Shown here piece after piece: positions 51,697-60,839 of a DNA stretch of 64,000 nucleotides. Origin of the DNA: Lancefieldella rimae ATCC 49626. GTDB lineage: Bacteria; Actinomycetota; Coriobacteriia; Coriobacteriales; Atopobiaceae. Position 1 is the stretch's first letter; every line of letters begins with the position of its first letter. The notes under the pieces were generated by a model that saw nothing but the letters and a program-made list of their open reading frames with translations, was not told the origin of the DNA and searched no databases. The DNA is taken from positions 1-64,000 of the forward strand of contig NZ_ACFE01000002.1 of the NCBI RefSeq assembly GCF_000174015.1, read 5' to 3'. Both the position numbers and the translations under genes were made by a program.

Positions 51697-52923
51697 CTAC
51701 GAATATATGGGGTCTTTGATTGGGTCAAAAAGAATCTCTACGGCATCTGAACTATCACCTCGCATCTCCGCGACGCGCAGGCGATATATACGACTCGGCA
51801 AGCTCGGAAAGTCCTCAATGGTGACGTCTACTACATCGCCTGGATAAAGCTCGCCAATCTGTGGAGCGTATTTGTCGCGTAGGTGATAGACACCGCTGAT
51901 CTGCACAAGTGGAGACTTGACCGTATCGAGTACAGCGTCGGTATGGCTTGCTACAAGCGCCGGTGTCTCCCAGTCAGAGTTGCTCTTTGCCATCTCGATA
52001 AGCGGTAAGGGGTCTTGCGTACTGCATAGTCTCAAGTCCTCTGACTTGTGACACAGCATAGCCTCCTCATGGCCTGCACCGGTACCATATACGCGCATCG
52101 TAGCCCCTTGATGCGCAACCTTAATGTCTGATAGGTTGCCTCCACCGCGAAAGCTGTGGAATCCAAAAGGTATACCGCGCTGCCCTATATATGGCTCAGA
52201 ATCGGTACCAGCCTCAAAGCGTACGCGTACGTGGCTTTTATCGGCCATGTACGGCACCCAGCGCATATCGATGCCGTTGGTAACCTCGCTGATCGCTTTG
52301 AGTAGCTTTTGTCCATCGTTATTTTGGACGTTGAAATTGTGATACGTGCGGATGTGCTTGCCAGCCTCGTTGAGGTACTGCCAATCTATCGGCAACTGTC
52401 CGGCTGGCTTGAGGTCGGTAAGCTCACGGCCAATCTGACAGCAGATTGAGCGCAAAGAGCCGGTAAAAGTCTTATCTCCGCGCGTGACACTCGTCACAGT
52501 GCCCTCTTGGTCGCCCTCGTGGCTATAGTCGGCATCTTTAGCCCAAATCGTACCTTTACCAAAATTGCTATCGTCAGTCAAAATGCGACTTTTAAGCAGC
52601 GAGAAGATCGATAGAGCCGAGAAGCTCGTCCCGTCGTAGGTATCGGTGCGGGAACCGATGATGCCATACATAAGCGGTACATTGTCCCATAAAAGGACGA
52701 TAGCGCGCTTGTATGATTGCAGAGCCGCGGAGCGCGCTTGTGGCGTCGCTGCCGGCACAGACGTCCACGGGAGCTGTAGCGATGTCAGCTCGTCTACGCC
52801 TGCCATCTTATCGCCGGTGACTAAGCTACTATCGGTAAGTGAGAGCGCCCAGCTAAAGTGTGGGATGTCTATCGGCTCACCCAGCAGCCCCGTCATGGTA
52901 TCGGCTAAATGTAAGCTCCACAT
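51697..52923 (-). CDS. Prophage tail-tip protein, Gp37-like
   Basis: This 408-residue protein has a Trp-rich N-terminus (MWSLHLADTMTGLLGEPIDIPHFSWALSLTD), a central segment and a C-terminal beta-domain (GELYPGDVVDVTIEDFPSLPSRIYRLRVAEMRGD). It resembles siphovirus ReqiPepy6 Gp37-like and actinophage minor tail proteins, which form the tail hub. The family match is from memory. Its start overlaps the previous gene by one base (ATG at 52923), so the two are coupled. Confidence 0.75.
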   Translation of the reverse strand: MWSLHLADTMTGLLGEPIDIPHFSWALSLTDSSLVTGDKMAGVDELTSLQLPWTSVPAATPQARSAALQSYKRAIVLLWDNVPLMYGIIGSRTDTYDGTSFSALSIFSLLKSRILTDDSNFGKGTIWAKDADYSHEGDQEGTVTSVTRGDKTFTGSLRSICCQIGRELTDLKPAGQLPIDWQYLNEAGKHIRTYHNFNVQNNDGQKLLKAISEVTNGIDMRWVPYMADKSHVRVRFEAGTDSEPYIGQRGIPFGFHSFRGGGNLSDIKVAHQGATMRVYGTGAGHEEAMLCHKSEDLRLCSTQDPLPLIEMAKSNSDWETPALVASHTDAVLDTVKSPLVQISGVYHLRDKYAPQIGELYPGDVVDVTIEDFPSLPSRIYRLRVAEMRGDSSDAVEILFDPIKDPIYS

Positions 52924-53819
52924 TACTTCGCCATCCCAAGGTCAGCTACGACGAGGCGCTGGCCGTTGTCGTAGTACTCGTCTCGATGCGCGAAGTAGAT
53001 ATCAGATGCCGGCTCTTGAGCCGAGGCATATATGGATACCTTGATTGTGTGGTTACCTGCATCGACGGTCGTCGTGTCGGTAAAGGTGTACGACATAGGC
53101 GAGAAATCATAAAGACCAAGCTTAAAAGTCTTGATGATCTTGTCGTCAATCTCATACAAAAGGTACGCGCTACCAAAATGATTGGTTGCATTGATCGCCT
53201 GTAGAGACGCATTGAGCTGCACGGACAACGCGCGCTTCGTTGGCACAAAAAACTTTTCGCCGATAAAGGTGTACTTGCCTTGCCCTCTTGACAAATTACC
53301 TTGTCCGGAGTCGGTATGATCAACCAGCACCCCAAGAGAAGCTCCTGCCTGATTTGCACTATCAACTTCTCCCGTTTTATATGCTTGATGCGTCGTAGTT
53401 GCACCCGCCGGCATCAGCATATAGGCGATAGCAACGGTGCCGGTTGGCAGCTGAGGTTTTACCGGAGTTTGTGATGGCGTACCCTGCACCACACCAACGA
53501 CGACCTCGTTAGTTGCGTCGCCCTGTGTCTTGTCTTGAGCCTTGATCCATACGGCATCGATACGGCTAAAACCGGTGGCATTTGCCGCAACAGCCGGAGT
53601 ATTTCCGCCTGGAAAAAACGCCTCAGTTTTACCGTCAGAAGCACCGCGAGAGCATACGGCCATGCCCTTAGACACGATGTAGTAAAGGCCGCTTGAGCCG
53701 TTGCACTCAAGGCCGCCGACAACGCCGGTGTTTGCCCACTTGTAATCGAGGATGTGCCGCATATCAGCGGCGGTAGTACCCTTTGCACCGTCTTGCGGCA
53801 CGCCAAAAGCTACGCTCAT
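52923..53819 (-). CDS. Prophage minor tail/baseplate protein
   Basis: This 298-residue protein has an N-terminal region of phage structural type (MSVAFGVPQDGAKGTTAADMRHIL, then beta-rich blocks with Gly-Asn-Pro turns). The C-terminal half (FFVPTKRALSVQLNASLQ to VVADLGMAK) looks like a beta-sandwich. I cannot assign a family. It lies between the distal tail protein and the Gp37-like protein, so a tail-tip or baseplate role is inferred from synteny. Confidence 0.7.
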   Translation of the reverse strand: MSVAFGVPQDGAKGTTAADMRHILDYKWANTGVVGGLECNGSSGLYYIVSKGMAVCSRGASDGKTEAFFPGGNTPAVAANATGFSRIDAVWIKAQDKTQGDATNEVVVGVVQGTPSQTPVKPQLPTGTVAIAYMLMPAGATTTHQAYKTGEVDSANQAGASLGVLVDHTDSGQGNLSRGQGKYTFIGEKFFVPTKRALSVQLNASLQAINATNHFGSAYLLYEIDDKIIKTFKLGLYDFSPMSYTFTDTTTVDAGNHTIKVSIYASAQEPASDIYFAHRDEYYDNGQRLVVADLGMAK

Positions 53820-53828
53820 ATATGCTCC

Positions 53829-54701
53829 TTAAATGTATGTATCTCTAAGCTCTACGCTCGCGCTACCTGTGCCGGAGGCACCAAGAACAAGCGTTAAAGA
53901 GTCACCAGGTAAAACGCCCGGGAAAGTACGCGAGGAAAGACTACGTGTAACGTCAACGCCATTGATGGTCGCGATCCTGCTCAAACAATCGAGGACAACG
54001 GGAGAACCTGTGTATACAGGTTGCGTATATACCAACTCGCACCCATCTCCGGTAATGGCCGCACCTGCCTCAAGGTCTCCCGATAAGGTAATGACGGGAT
54101 AGGCCGTCGCGGTACCGTGGTTTTGCACAGTACAAATGTTTTCACGGGGCGCTTGTTCGCCCCACTTAAGCGGCCAGTGAAGCACCTGCCCAGCGTCGTA
54201 GATAAGTCCACCGTCGTCTGTCGTGCCTGATGCCGCCATATATCCGGTATGTACCGTAGTCGAGTAACGTCTCGGGTTTGCTGCCACAAAGGTAATCTCG
54301 CCATTTTGCAGATGGTCAAGCCGTGAATTAGTCCACTTGACCGTAATGTATCCATGCGCAAACGTCTCTTCCTCGCCGTCTCGTACCGTCACGCGGACGA
54401 TACGAGACGTACGGGAGAGGAGGTTGCGCCGCAACGCCGCGGCTATATCACTGTCAATAGTCGAGGCGACAACGCCAATTACTGCCGTACGCGCGGAGAA
54501 TAATACCGCCTCGTCCGGGATATCAAAAGAGCCGTGTCCCTGCCCTCGCTCCGTCATAGAGACCTTAGCAGGCGGCGACTCAAACCATCCGGTAATACCG
54601 GTAGCCCAATCGATATAGAGGCCATCTTTTGACATGCCTTCGCTTTGTGCTTTAAGCTCAAGGCCATCTATATCAATACTAAAAGGCTTATACGCTCCCA
54701 T
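53829..54701 (-). CDS. Prophage distal tail protein (Dit-like)
   Basis: This 290-residue protein follows the tape measure gene, the fixed place of Dit in siphoviruses. It has an N-terminal domain with GLELKAQSEGMSKDGLYIDWATGITGW and a middle RTSRIVRVTVRDGEEETFAHGYITV strand set. The C-terminal galectin-like region (YPVITLSGDLEAGAAITGDG to DSLTLVLGASGTGSASVELRD) is also typical. Dit hexamers link the tail tube to the tip. It overlaps the tape measure stop by one base. Confidence 0.82.
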   Translation of the reverse strand: MGAYKPFSIDIDGLELKAQSEGMSKDGLYIDWATGITGWFESPPAKVSMTERGQGHGSFDIPDEAVLFSARTAVIGVVASTIDSDIAAALRRNLLSRTSRIVRVTVRDGEEETFAHGYITVKWTNSRLDHLQNGEITFVAANPRRYSTTVHTGYMAASGTTDDGGLIYDAGQVLHWPLKWGEQAPRENICTVQNHGTATAYPVITLSGDLEAGAAITGDGCELVYTQPVYTGSPVVLDCLSRIATINGVDVTRSLSSRTFPGVLPGDSLTLVLGASGTGSASVELRDTYI

Positions 54702-57700
54702 TAAATCACCGCCGCGAGATCGCGCCCCATCGTACGAGCGGTAACGCTTGGGTCGCTCGCACCGAGGTGTACATCTTGATTGATTGTTACGTATTTAATC
54801 TCCGTATGCTGCAAATTGCCCATACGGCTCACAACGCCATCAGCGATCAAATCAACAAATGGCTGTGAGTGCTGCTTGTTGGTAAGCGGAATAATATGCG
54901 TCCCGTCGTAGTACTCTGAGCCATTCTCGCCGATTACATCATGAGGGCTGATAAAGGTTGGGCGATTGTAAATTGCGCCACCGTTTGCGTGCATACGTAT
55001 GCCGCCGGCGGCATGGCCAACAATTCCTCCGGAAGCGTTGGCGTGAAGGTGTGCTGTAAAGACCCCTGAGACCTGCGAGAGCATACCTATCACATGACTA
55101 ATCGTACTTGTTGCATGGTCTTCTGCCTCAACGACAAAACGTTTATCAGTAATCTTTTTAGCCTCTAAGTGGTCAATTCCAAGCTCCTCAGCTGTAATAG
55201 TGCCATCGCTGTTGACGGTGTAATGCTTGCCATTAATGGTCATGGCGTTAAAGTCCCAAATATTCCCTGCTTGATCTTGAATCGTCCCATCATCAGTCAC
55301 CGTAAACTCTTTTGGGTCAATTCCCAAGGCATTAAGGTTTTGAATTGACGTGACCATATCATCAACGCTGCCTTTACTTGCAGTCGCAAGCGCCGAGAAC
55401 ATATCGGTACCAAGAGCCGATACTTGCTCAACAGAAACACCAGCCGCTTGGAGGCTCTCCGATAGCTTAGTAATGTCAAGTCCGGCATTAGTTGCGCTCT
55501 CGATGGCTTTAGAGCCAAGAGCCGCGATAGCGTCTCCAAATTCGAGCGCACCACTTGCGGCATCTCCCATCTGCGCCTCAAGGTATTTGACTTGGCCATT
55601 CATGTCTTCCAAGGACTTCTTGGCCTCATCAACATTTCCTTTAAGCTCATTGTATGTATGAGATGCCTTTGCTGCATTAGCTGCAAACTCTTCACGAGTT
55701 TGGCCGGCCGTCTTAAGCTGTGCATCTGTCGCGGTGTCGTAGAAATGCTTGTACGACTTTTGGTACTCTTCATTTAGATCTTTTACCGCAGACTGATACG
55801 CCTTCACGGCGTCAATCTGCGCAGAATATGCCTCAGTAAGGTTTTTAGCCGCGGCGTTGATTCGTGCTTCTTTTTTCTTTGCTTCAACAAGAGAATCAAT
55901 ATTGGATTTTAGGTCTTGTACCTGCCCATTCTCGTCAGTGTATTTACCGGCCAAAACATCAGATTTGCTGATATTGATACCGTACTGGTCGGCAAGCGTT
56001 TTCAGTGCCCACTCAAGCTTACCGTTTTCCTCTGCGCTCAGATTCGTTTTGCCGATTGAGTCGCCAATGACGTTTTGCAAGGTATTCAGCTGCGCGATCG
56101 TGCCCTCTGCGGCATCATTATTCTCGCGAATAGCGGCACCGTGCTTTGAGAGCGATCCTGCAAGGTCGTCAAGCGAATACTTAGCGATAGTGCTGTGTTG
56201 TCCGACGTCGTCAAGCTCCTGTGAAAAATGAGCAAGGGCACCGGAGCGGCCTACCTCAGCGTCGAAAGACTTAATCGCACCTTTAACACCATCAAAGCGA
56301 TGCTCAAGGCGGACTGCGTTTGCAATGGCCGCACCAGTAAAACCAACAAGAGCAGCACCTACCAGAGCAACCGCACCACCGGCTAAACCGGCGGAACCAG
56401 CCAAAGTACCAAGCTTGCCGGAAAGACCACCGGCCGAAGAAAACGCCGCTTTTGTTGCGGTGTCTGTCGCGGTAGCGGCGTTGACAAAATTGCCGAGACC
56501 CTTAACCGCCCCAGCAACACCGCCGGCGATTTTACCGGCTGCACCGGTAAGCTTTCCTGCGATGGAAATTACGGGACCGGCTGCGGCGGCAAAAGCCGCC
56601 AGCTTAAGTATCGTCTGCTGACTGCCTTTATCCATCTCAGCAAACGCCTTTGCGCCTTTTTCGACTGACTTAAAAAACGGCTCGGCCGCCTCAAGTGCTG
56701 CCATAGCGGCGTCAGCTAATGGCCCTCCAACCTCTGTGGCAAGTGCCGTTACGCGATTTTTGAGCACATCAATTTTTGCCGCAAGCGACTTGTTACGATT
56801 CTCAACCTCTTTATTGAGCGCCGTATTCTCTTTCCACGCGCCATTGGAGAGCTGCACCGCGCGAGATACCAAATCAGAGTTGCCGGCCATACGGCGCAAG
56901 AAGTCAGACTGGCGAAGCTCTGTCACACCAAGATCAGCGAGGGTTTCGTTAAGGTCTCCGCCGTTTGCTTTGACCTTACCCAAGCCCTCAATAACGCGCT
57001 CAAAGGTGCCTGTAACGTCAGTTTGCCATGCGGCCTTAAACTGCTCGACTGACATACCGGCAACGTCAGCCCATGTCTGTAAGGTCTTGCCGTTGGTCGA
57101 GACGGCCATACCAATTTCATTTATGGTCTTGCTAAACGCAGAGCCTCCGGCTTGTGCCTCAAGACCAAGGGATGCGGCGGCTGCGGCTATGCCTAAAATA
57201 TCGGCCTGCGACATCCCGGCTTGTGTACCGGCTGATGCCATACCCTGCGACATGGCCGAAATCTTACTTTCGGTCGTGGCCATATTATTGCCGAGTGCGA
57301 CAATCGAGCTGGCATACCGCCCGGCGTCGCCCTGTGCCATGCGCGTGATGTTGGCAAATTGCGCCAACTCCGTGGCCGCCGTCTCAGCATCCATATCGGT
57401 TGCAATGTCAAGCCCTGCAACAGTCATGGCAAAGTCTTGGAGCTTATCATTGCTCCAGCCAAGCTGTGCGCCGAGTGCCTCCATGTTGAGAATGGTGTTA
57501 GCACTTACCGGCTGCGTACGCGAGAGCTCTACCGCTCCACGCTTGAGGTTTTGGTAGCCCTCCTCCGTCATATCGACGGTCTTACGTACCCCAGTAAGCG
57601 CCGTATCAATGTCAACGGCGCTCTTAAAGGAGGCGGCTGCGGCTGCGGCCAAAGGCAAGGACACATGACGTGTAAGCGTAGAGCCTATCGCCTGCATCTT

Positions 57701-58129
57701 ACTTGATGCGTTTTTTGCTTTATCGGCAAAGTGCTCGATATGCACGGAAGCGCGGCCAAAAGCGCTCGCCGCATTGGTAGCCTCCACAAGTGCACGCTGA
57801 TCGCGCTTGAGGTATGTCTCTGCAAGTGTAAGCTCACGGTTTACTCGCTTGTATGCATCACTTGTCGTATCTCCTGACGCGGCAAGCTGTTGTTGTGCCT
57901 GACGCAGGGCATCTACACGCTTGGTAGTCGCCTCTACCTTATCGCGCGCCGCCTCAACCGCGCCGCGAAACGCCTTGATATTCGATGGGTCGATTTTCGC
58001 GGCGTTTTGCATCTGGCGCAGCTGTGATTGTGCCTTGCGGGAGGCTTTGTTGATCTCACCAAGAGCCGCAGTAAGCTTTGTCGAGTCGCCCTCAAACTTT
58101 ACCGTCAAGCCCTTGTACTCACTTGCCAT
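54701..58129 (-). CDS. Prophage tail tape measure protein
   Basis: This 1142-residue, Ala-rich, mostly helical protein begins with a TP901-type N-terminal domain (SEYKGLTVKFEGDSTKLTAALGEINKASRKAQSQLRQMQ). It includes the conserved tape-measure block MEALGAQLGWSNDKLQDFAMTVAGL, followed by a hydrophobic stretch (about 530-620), long coiled coils and a Gly/His-rich region near the end. Its length sets the tail length; by the usual 1.5 angstrom per residue a tail of about 170 nm is a rough inference. Ribosome site GGGAGG before ATG. Confidence 0.95.
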   Translation of the reverse strand: MASEYKGLTVKFEGDSTKLTAALGEINKASRKAQSQLRQMQNAAKIDPSNIKAFRGAVEAARDKVEATTKRVDALRQAQQQLAASGDTTSDAYKRVNRELTLAETYLKRDQRALVEATNAASAFGRASVHIEHFADKAKNASSKMQAIGSTLTRHVSLPLAAAAAASFKSAVDIDTALTGVRKTVDMTEEGYQNLKRGAVELSRTQPVSANTILNMEALGAQLGWSNDKLQDFAMTVAGLDIATDMDAETAATELAQFANITRMAQGDAGRYASSIVALGNNMATTESKISAMSQGMASAGTQAGMSQADILGIAAAAASLGLEAQAGGSAFSKTINEIGMAVSTNGKTLQTWADVAGMSVEQFKAAWQTDVTGTFERVIEGLGKVKANGGDLNETLADLGVTELRQSDFLRRMAGNSDLVSRAVQLSNGAWKENTALNKEVENRNKSLAAKIDVLKNRVTALATEVGGPLADAAMAALEAAEPFFKSVEKGAKAFAEMDKGSQQTILKLAAFAAAAGPVISIAGKLTGAAGKIAGGVAGAVKGLGNFVNAATATDTATKAAFSSAGGLSGKLGTLAGSAGLAGGAVALVGAALVGFTGAAIANAVRLEHRFDGVKGAIKSFDAEVGRSGALAHFSQELDDVGQHSTIAKYSLDDLAGSLSKHGAAIRENNDAAEGTIAQLNTLQNVIGDSIGKTNLSAEENGKLEWALKTLADQYGINISKSDVLAGKYTDENGQVQDLKSNIDSLVEAKKKEARINAAAKNLTEAYSAQIDAVKAYQSAVKDLNEEYQKSYKHFYDTATDAQLKTAGQTREEFAANAAKASHTYNELKGNVDEAKKSLEDMNGQVKYLEAQMGDAASGALEFGDAIAALGSKAIESATNAGLDITKLSESLQAAGVSVEQVSALGTDMFSALATASKGSVDDMVTSIQNLNALGIDPKEFTVTDDGTIQDQAGNIWDFNAMTINGKHYTVNSDGTITAEELGIDHLEAKKITDKRFVVEAEDHATSTISHVIGMLSQVSGVFTAHLHANASGGIVGHAAGGIRMHANGGAIYNRPTFISPHDVIGENGSEYYDGTHIIPLTNKQHSQPFVDLIADGVVSRMGNLQHTEIKYVTINQDVHLGASDPSVTARTMGRDLAAVI

Positions 58130-58138
58130 AAAACCTCC

Positions 58139-58498
58139 CTAAAAGCTGCCAAAGACGGCCTTTGCATCAGCCGCGGTGCCGATAATCTCCACCTCCTCGC
58201 GCTCGTCGGGAGGTATTTTCATGGCGCTCACGAGCGCCAATAGTTTGTTTGCGTCTACTGGTGACATATGCAAAGCGTCGCCATACGGCACGCCTGCCTC
58301 TATAAGCTGCACAATGAGTGCAAGCTCTTTCCATGCGCTTACCTCTTTAGGCGGCGCATACTCCGGCGGTTGCGGTAACCCTTTACGCGGTCTCTGCTTC
58401 GTCGGATTTTTGAAGATTTCCAAGTCGTTTTGGGAGGCGAAAAAAGGTGCGCTCTGCAAGCTCACCCGCGACGACATTAAATGCGCCGGCGCACTCAT
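58139..58498 (-). CDS. Tail assembly chaperone, downstream frame (GT extension by frameshift)
   Basis: This frame overlaps the end of the upstream chaperone gene and has no ribosome site of its own. It continues for 80 residues past the upstream stop (GLPQPPEYAPPKEVSAWKELALIVQLIEAGVPYGDALHMSPVDANKLLALVSAMKIPPDERE). It then ends 9 bp before the tape measure gene. This is the arrangement of lambda G/GT-type chaperones, in which part of the product extends by programmed frameshift. The frame change needed is +1 or -2. The boundary 58498 only marks the first ATG in the frame; the true junction is probably near 58440. Confidence 0.75.
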   Translation of the reverse strand: MSAPAHLMSSRVSLQSAPFFASQNDLEIFKNPTKQRPRKGLPQPPEYAPPKEVSAWKELALIVQLIEAGVPYGDALHMSPVDANKLLALVSAMKIPPDEREEVEIIGTAADAKAVFGSF

Positions 58499-58823
58499 AC
58501 ATATTCGCAGTGCCCTTCAAAACGTCACTCTCAAACTTTGTATATTTGCACTTGATAGCCCCTGCGGCTGTGGCCATAGCCCACACAATGCCTAAAAGCT
58601 GTGGTACATCGCCCCACTCGGGAAAACCAAGTTCTTTTTCACTAATTGTTTTTCGCGTCATAAGCAGGTCATGAATCAGTGAGCCTTTATACGGCTCCGT
58701 GACCTTGCCGCGAAACTCGTCTGCGTAAATCTTGCAGGCAAAATTACTTGCCTCAACCTCAAGCTCGCGGCTGAGACTGTCTGTCATATCGATAATATCG
58801 GTATTGTTTGCGTTTACAGCCAT
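58383..58823 (-). CDS. Tail assembly chaperone, upstream frame (G-like)
   Basis: This is a 146-residue helical protein (SLSRELEVEASNFACKIYADEFRGKV, DLLMTRKTISEKELGFPEWGDVPQLLGIV) between the major tail protein and the tape measure gene, the fixed site of tail chaperones. Near its 3' end are a T6 run (58445-58440 on the minus strand, codons TTT-TTT) and an A5 run (58411-58407), where ribosomes could slip into the downstream frame. It would bind the tape measure protein during tail assembly. Confidence 0.82.
   Translation of the reverse strand: MAVNANNTDIIDMTDSLSRELEVEASNFACKIYADEFRGKVTEPYKGSLIHDLLMTRKTISEKELGFPEWGDVPQLLGIVWAMATAAGAIKCKYTKFESDVLKGTANMYECAGAFNVVAGELAERTFFRLPKRLGNLQKSDEAETA
58440..58445 (-). 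promoter_or_regulatory. Candidate ribosomal frameshift site
   Basis: The zero-frame codons here are ACC TTT TTT CGC. A Phe tRNA in the P site can re-pair after +1 (TTT to TTC) or -2 (TTT to TTT) slippage, and both enter the downstream chaperone frame. A -1 slip does not. A second option is CAA AAA at 58412-58407, which allows only -2. Confidence 0.5.
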
Positions 58824-58881
58824 GATCTCTTCTCCCTTAATGAAAAAGCGGGGGAATTGCTCCCCCGCTTAAAAACAGTCC

Positions 58882-59463
58882 TTACGCAGCAGCGGCGAGG
58901 AATGGCACCGCATCAAAGGCGGTAGCATATCCGGCGTCGCCCGGCTCAAAGGTAACCACCGTGCGCTCTTTGCCGTCCTTACACTTAATCGAGGACGCCT
59001 TAACGGAGAGCTTCTCAGAGGACTCAGAAAGACTGCCCTCGGTATTGGTGTTGGCGGAATAGGTAGGTACTCCTGTGGCGGCGCAGTTGAGCACCCAGAC
59101 GCGATAGCCGCCCAAATCGCCACTAATCTCAAAGCCAACGGCAAATTGCTTTGCTACGTCGTCTACAGACTCGACAAGAGCGCCTGTAGTGGCGTCTTTG
59201 GTTTGTCCCAAGATTTTGGTGTAGAAATCACGCACAAAGCGCGTAGCCTCAAACTCGTACTCTTTACCGCTGGCGCCTCCTGACTTTGTGAAAAAGTTGG
59301 GGTTATTGTCGGCGGGAATCGACATAGACGAACTTGATCCATTGGATACGCTCACTGACTTGGCGCCAATATTTGGCCAAGGCTTTGCGGCTTTACCATC
59401 AGCGGTAAGCTCTGCGAAATGAAGTTTACTCAGGCCAAATCTGACCTTTTGCTCTGCGGCCAT
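58882..59463 (-). CDS. Prophage major tail protein
   Basis: This 193-residue protein starts MAAEQKVRFGLSKLHFAEL, with NKFF-type tail-tube features in the middle (PNFFTKSGGASGKEYEFEATRFVRDFYTKILG), and resembles the phi13-type major tail family. It forms the tail tube. ATG at 59463 has AAAGGAGG 5 nt upstream; a start seven codons earlier is less likely. It sits between the tail-completion gene and the chaperone. Confidence 0.88.
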   Translation of the reverse strand: MAAEQKVRFGLSKLHFAELTADGKAAKPWPNIGAKSVSVSNGSSSSMSIPADNNPNFFTKSGGASGKEYEFEATRFVRDFYTKILGQTKDATTGALVESVDDVAKQFAVGFEISGDLGGYRVWVLNCAATGVPTYSANTNTEGSLSESSEKLSVKASSIKCKDGKERTVVTFEPGDAGYATAFDAVPFLAAAA

Positions 59464-59480
59464 ACGGCCTCCTTTCTGCG

Positions 59481-59816
59481 TCACTGCCCGTAGGTAGTGA
59501 CGGTATAGGTTGTCTCAAGCACGCCATCACCAAGAGGCACCGTACGACGTACGTATGCAAACCCGGCTTTGATAAGGGCGAGCTCAAAGCGCCCCTCCAA
59601 GTCCATATCGCGGCCGTGTGTATAGATCTCTACGGTATATGGCGTAACGTGGTAAAAATTGATGCCGTCTGCTATCTCGTCTTGCGTCGTCTCCGGCACA
59701 AGTAAGGCAAACGGCATCTCCGGCGGCGTTGATCCGTCGGTCGTATCAAACTCAATCTGCGCAAACGGCAGGCCACACGATTTGATACATGAGGTGAGCT
59801 CTCTTAAGGTCTGCAT
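59481..59816 (-). CDS. Prophage tail terminator/minor structural protein
   Basis: In this 111-residue protein LTSCIKSCGLPFAQIEFDTTDGSTPPEMPFALLVPETTQDEIAD and the YTVEIYTH strand fit the tail-completion (tail terminator) proteins found between the HK97 gp10-like protein and the major tail protein. The start overlaps the previous stop by one base (TAATG), with GGGGGA before it. The role is from position and overall pattern. Confidence 0.75.
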   Translation of the reverse strand: MQTLRELTSCIKSCGLPFAQIEFDTTDGSTPPEMPFALLVPETTQDEIADGINFYHVTPYTVEIYTHGRDMDLEGRFELALIKAGFAYVRRTVPLGDGVLETTYTVTTYGQ

Positions 59817-60202
59817 TATGTCCCCCGCCTTAATACCCTAGCTCCTGCCTCATAGGCTGGCTCAATATGCGGATGTGCGGCAACACGGCCGCCTGTCGGA
59901 TGGCCATGAATAAATTTGGCGTGACCTTTTTCGAGCAGGTGAGTTAGTCCCGGCTTTTTGCGATTGTGAACCGTCACAGCCATGTGCCCGATGTCGTCAT
60001 CATCAACAGTCGCAATCCAGCTAGAGGCATATACGCCGGTTTTCTTCGGCGATGAACTTTTGAGCTGCTTTACGGTGGTTTTTGCGGCCTCCTGTACGCG
60101 CTCATGCAGAACTTTTTCATCCTCGTCAATGGTGTCTTGTACCATCTCAGCGATAGCTGCTGCCAACTCGTCGGTAGATACGGTATAGCTATGACTTGCC
60201 AA
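59816..60202 (-). CDS. HK97 gp10-like prophage protein
   Basis: This 128-residue protein has a helical N-terminus (STDELAAAIAEMVQDTIDEDEKVLHERVQEAAKTTVKQLKSSSPKKTG) and the family hallmark YASSWIATVDDD with HNRKKPGLTHLLEKGHA, then HPHIEPAYEAGA. It is a neck or tail-joining component. The start is read as TTG at 60202, with GAGGGGG upstream; a longer open frame upstream is not supported because it runs antisense-like through the preceding gene. It overlaps that gene by 14 bp. Confidence 0.85.
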   Translation of the reverse strand: MASHSYTVSTDELAAAIAEMVQDTIDEDEKVLHERVQEAAKTTVKQLKSSSPKKTGVYASSWIATVDDDDIGHMAVTVHNRKKPGLTHLLEKGHAKFIHGHPTGGRVAAHPHIEPAYEAGARVLRRGT

Positions 60203-60839
60203 CCTCAGCCACCCCCTCAACACAGCGCAGGCGCACCCAGTCGCCGTCTCCGGCAACACTCTGCACGCGGTAGCGCACACCGGCCATAACAACGACACGC
60301 TCACCCGCATAGTCGCAAGTGCGCAGCGTGATTGTCGTATCGTTAAAAAGACCCTTTGAGGCGGCCTCTTGGCCGTATGTAATCGCGCGCATGTATACCT
60401 TTTGGCGCGCCTCAATACTCTTTGCAATACCAAGATCGTCATAGGTTGTCTTGACTGACACGAGCTCACATTGGCCAAATGTTTTTATCTGCGTGAGGTA
60501 AAGCCACACAAGGCGGCCATCATCGTCTGTGCGCGTAATGTCGTAGACCTTGTCATCAATGGAGATGGTATTGGTAGTATCAAGCTTCGGAGGCCGGCGT
60601 ATGGAAACCTTAAGCGTGACCGCCTCTGCGCTCGCTCCGAGTAATTGCGCGTCAACTGCGCGAACGGCGGACTTGCGAAACGCAAGACCGCTTACTAAGG
60701 GCGTAAGTCCGGCGGGGCGTGAGAAATCTAAGCCGCGGATAAGACGATTTGAATCATCATTACAGATGTCTAATACGCCGTCTGTCGGCGCAAAGACGAC
60801 ACGCTTTGCCTTAAGGCTCACTGTCATCACCTGCCACAT
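60189..60839 (-). CDS. Prophage head closure/head-tail joining protein
   Basis: The predicted product has 216 residues from ATG 60839, which has AAGGTGA just upstream; a second ATG at 60827 is possible. Beta-rich blocks (LDTTNTISIDDKVYDITRTDDDGRLVWLYLTQIKTFGQCELVS, RVVVMAGVRYRVQSVAGDGDWVRLRCVEG) fit head-closure proteins placed after the gp6-like connector. It overlaps the connector gene by about 29 bp. Confidence 0.75.
   Translation of the reverse strand: MWQVMTVSLKAKRVVFAPTDGVLDICNDDSNRLIRGLDFSRPAGLTPLVSGLAFRKSAVRAVDAQLLGASAEAVTLKVSIRRPPKLDTTNTISIDDKVYDITRTDDDGRLVWLYLTQIKTFGQCELVSVKTTYDDLGIAKSIEARQKVYMRAITYGQEAASKGLFNDTTITLRTCDYAGERVVVMAGVRYRVQSVAGDGDWVRLRCVEGVAEVGKS

Noticed and set aside
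59816..60478. Longer version of the gp10-like protein starting at 60478
   Set aside because: The extra N-terminus is Arg/Cys-rich shadow sequence from the head closure gene; the TTG at 60202 gives a family-sized protein.
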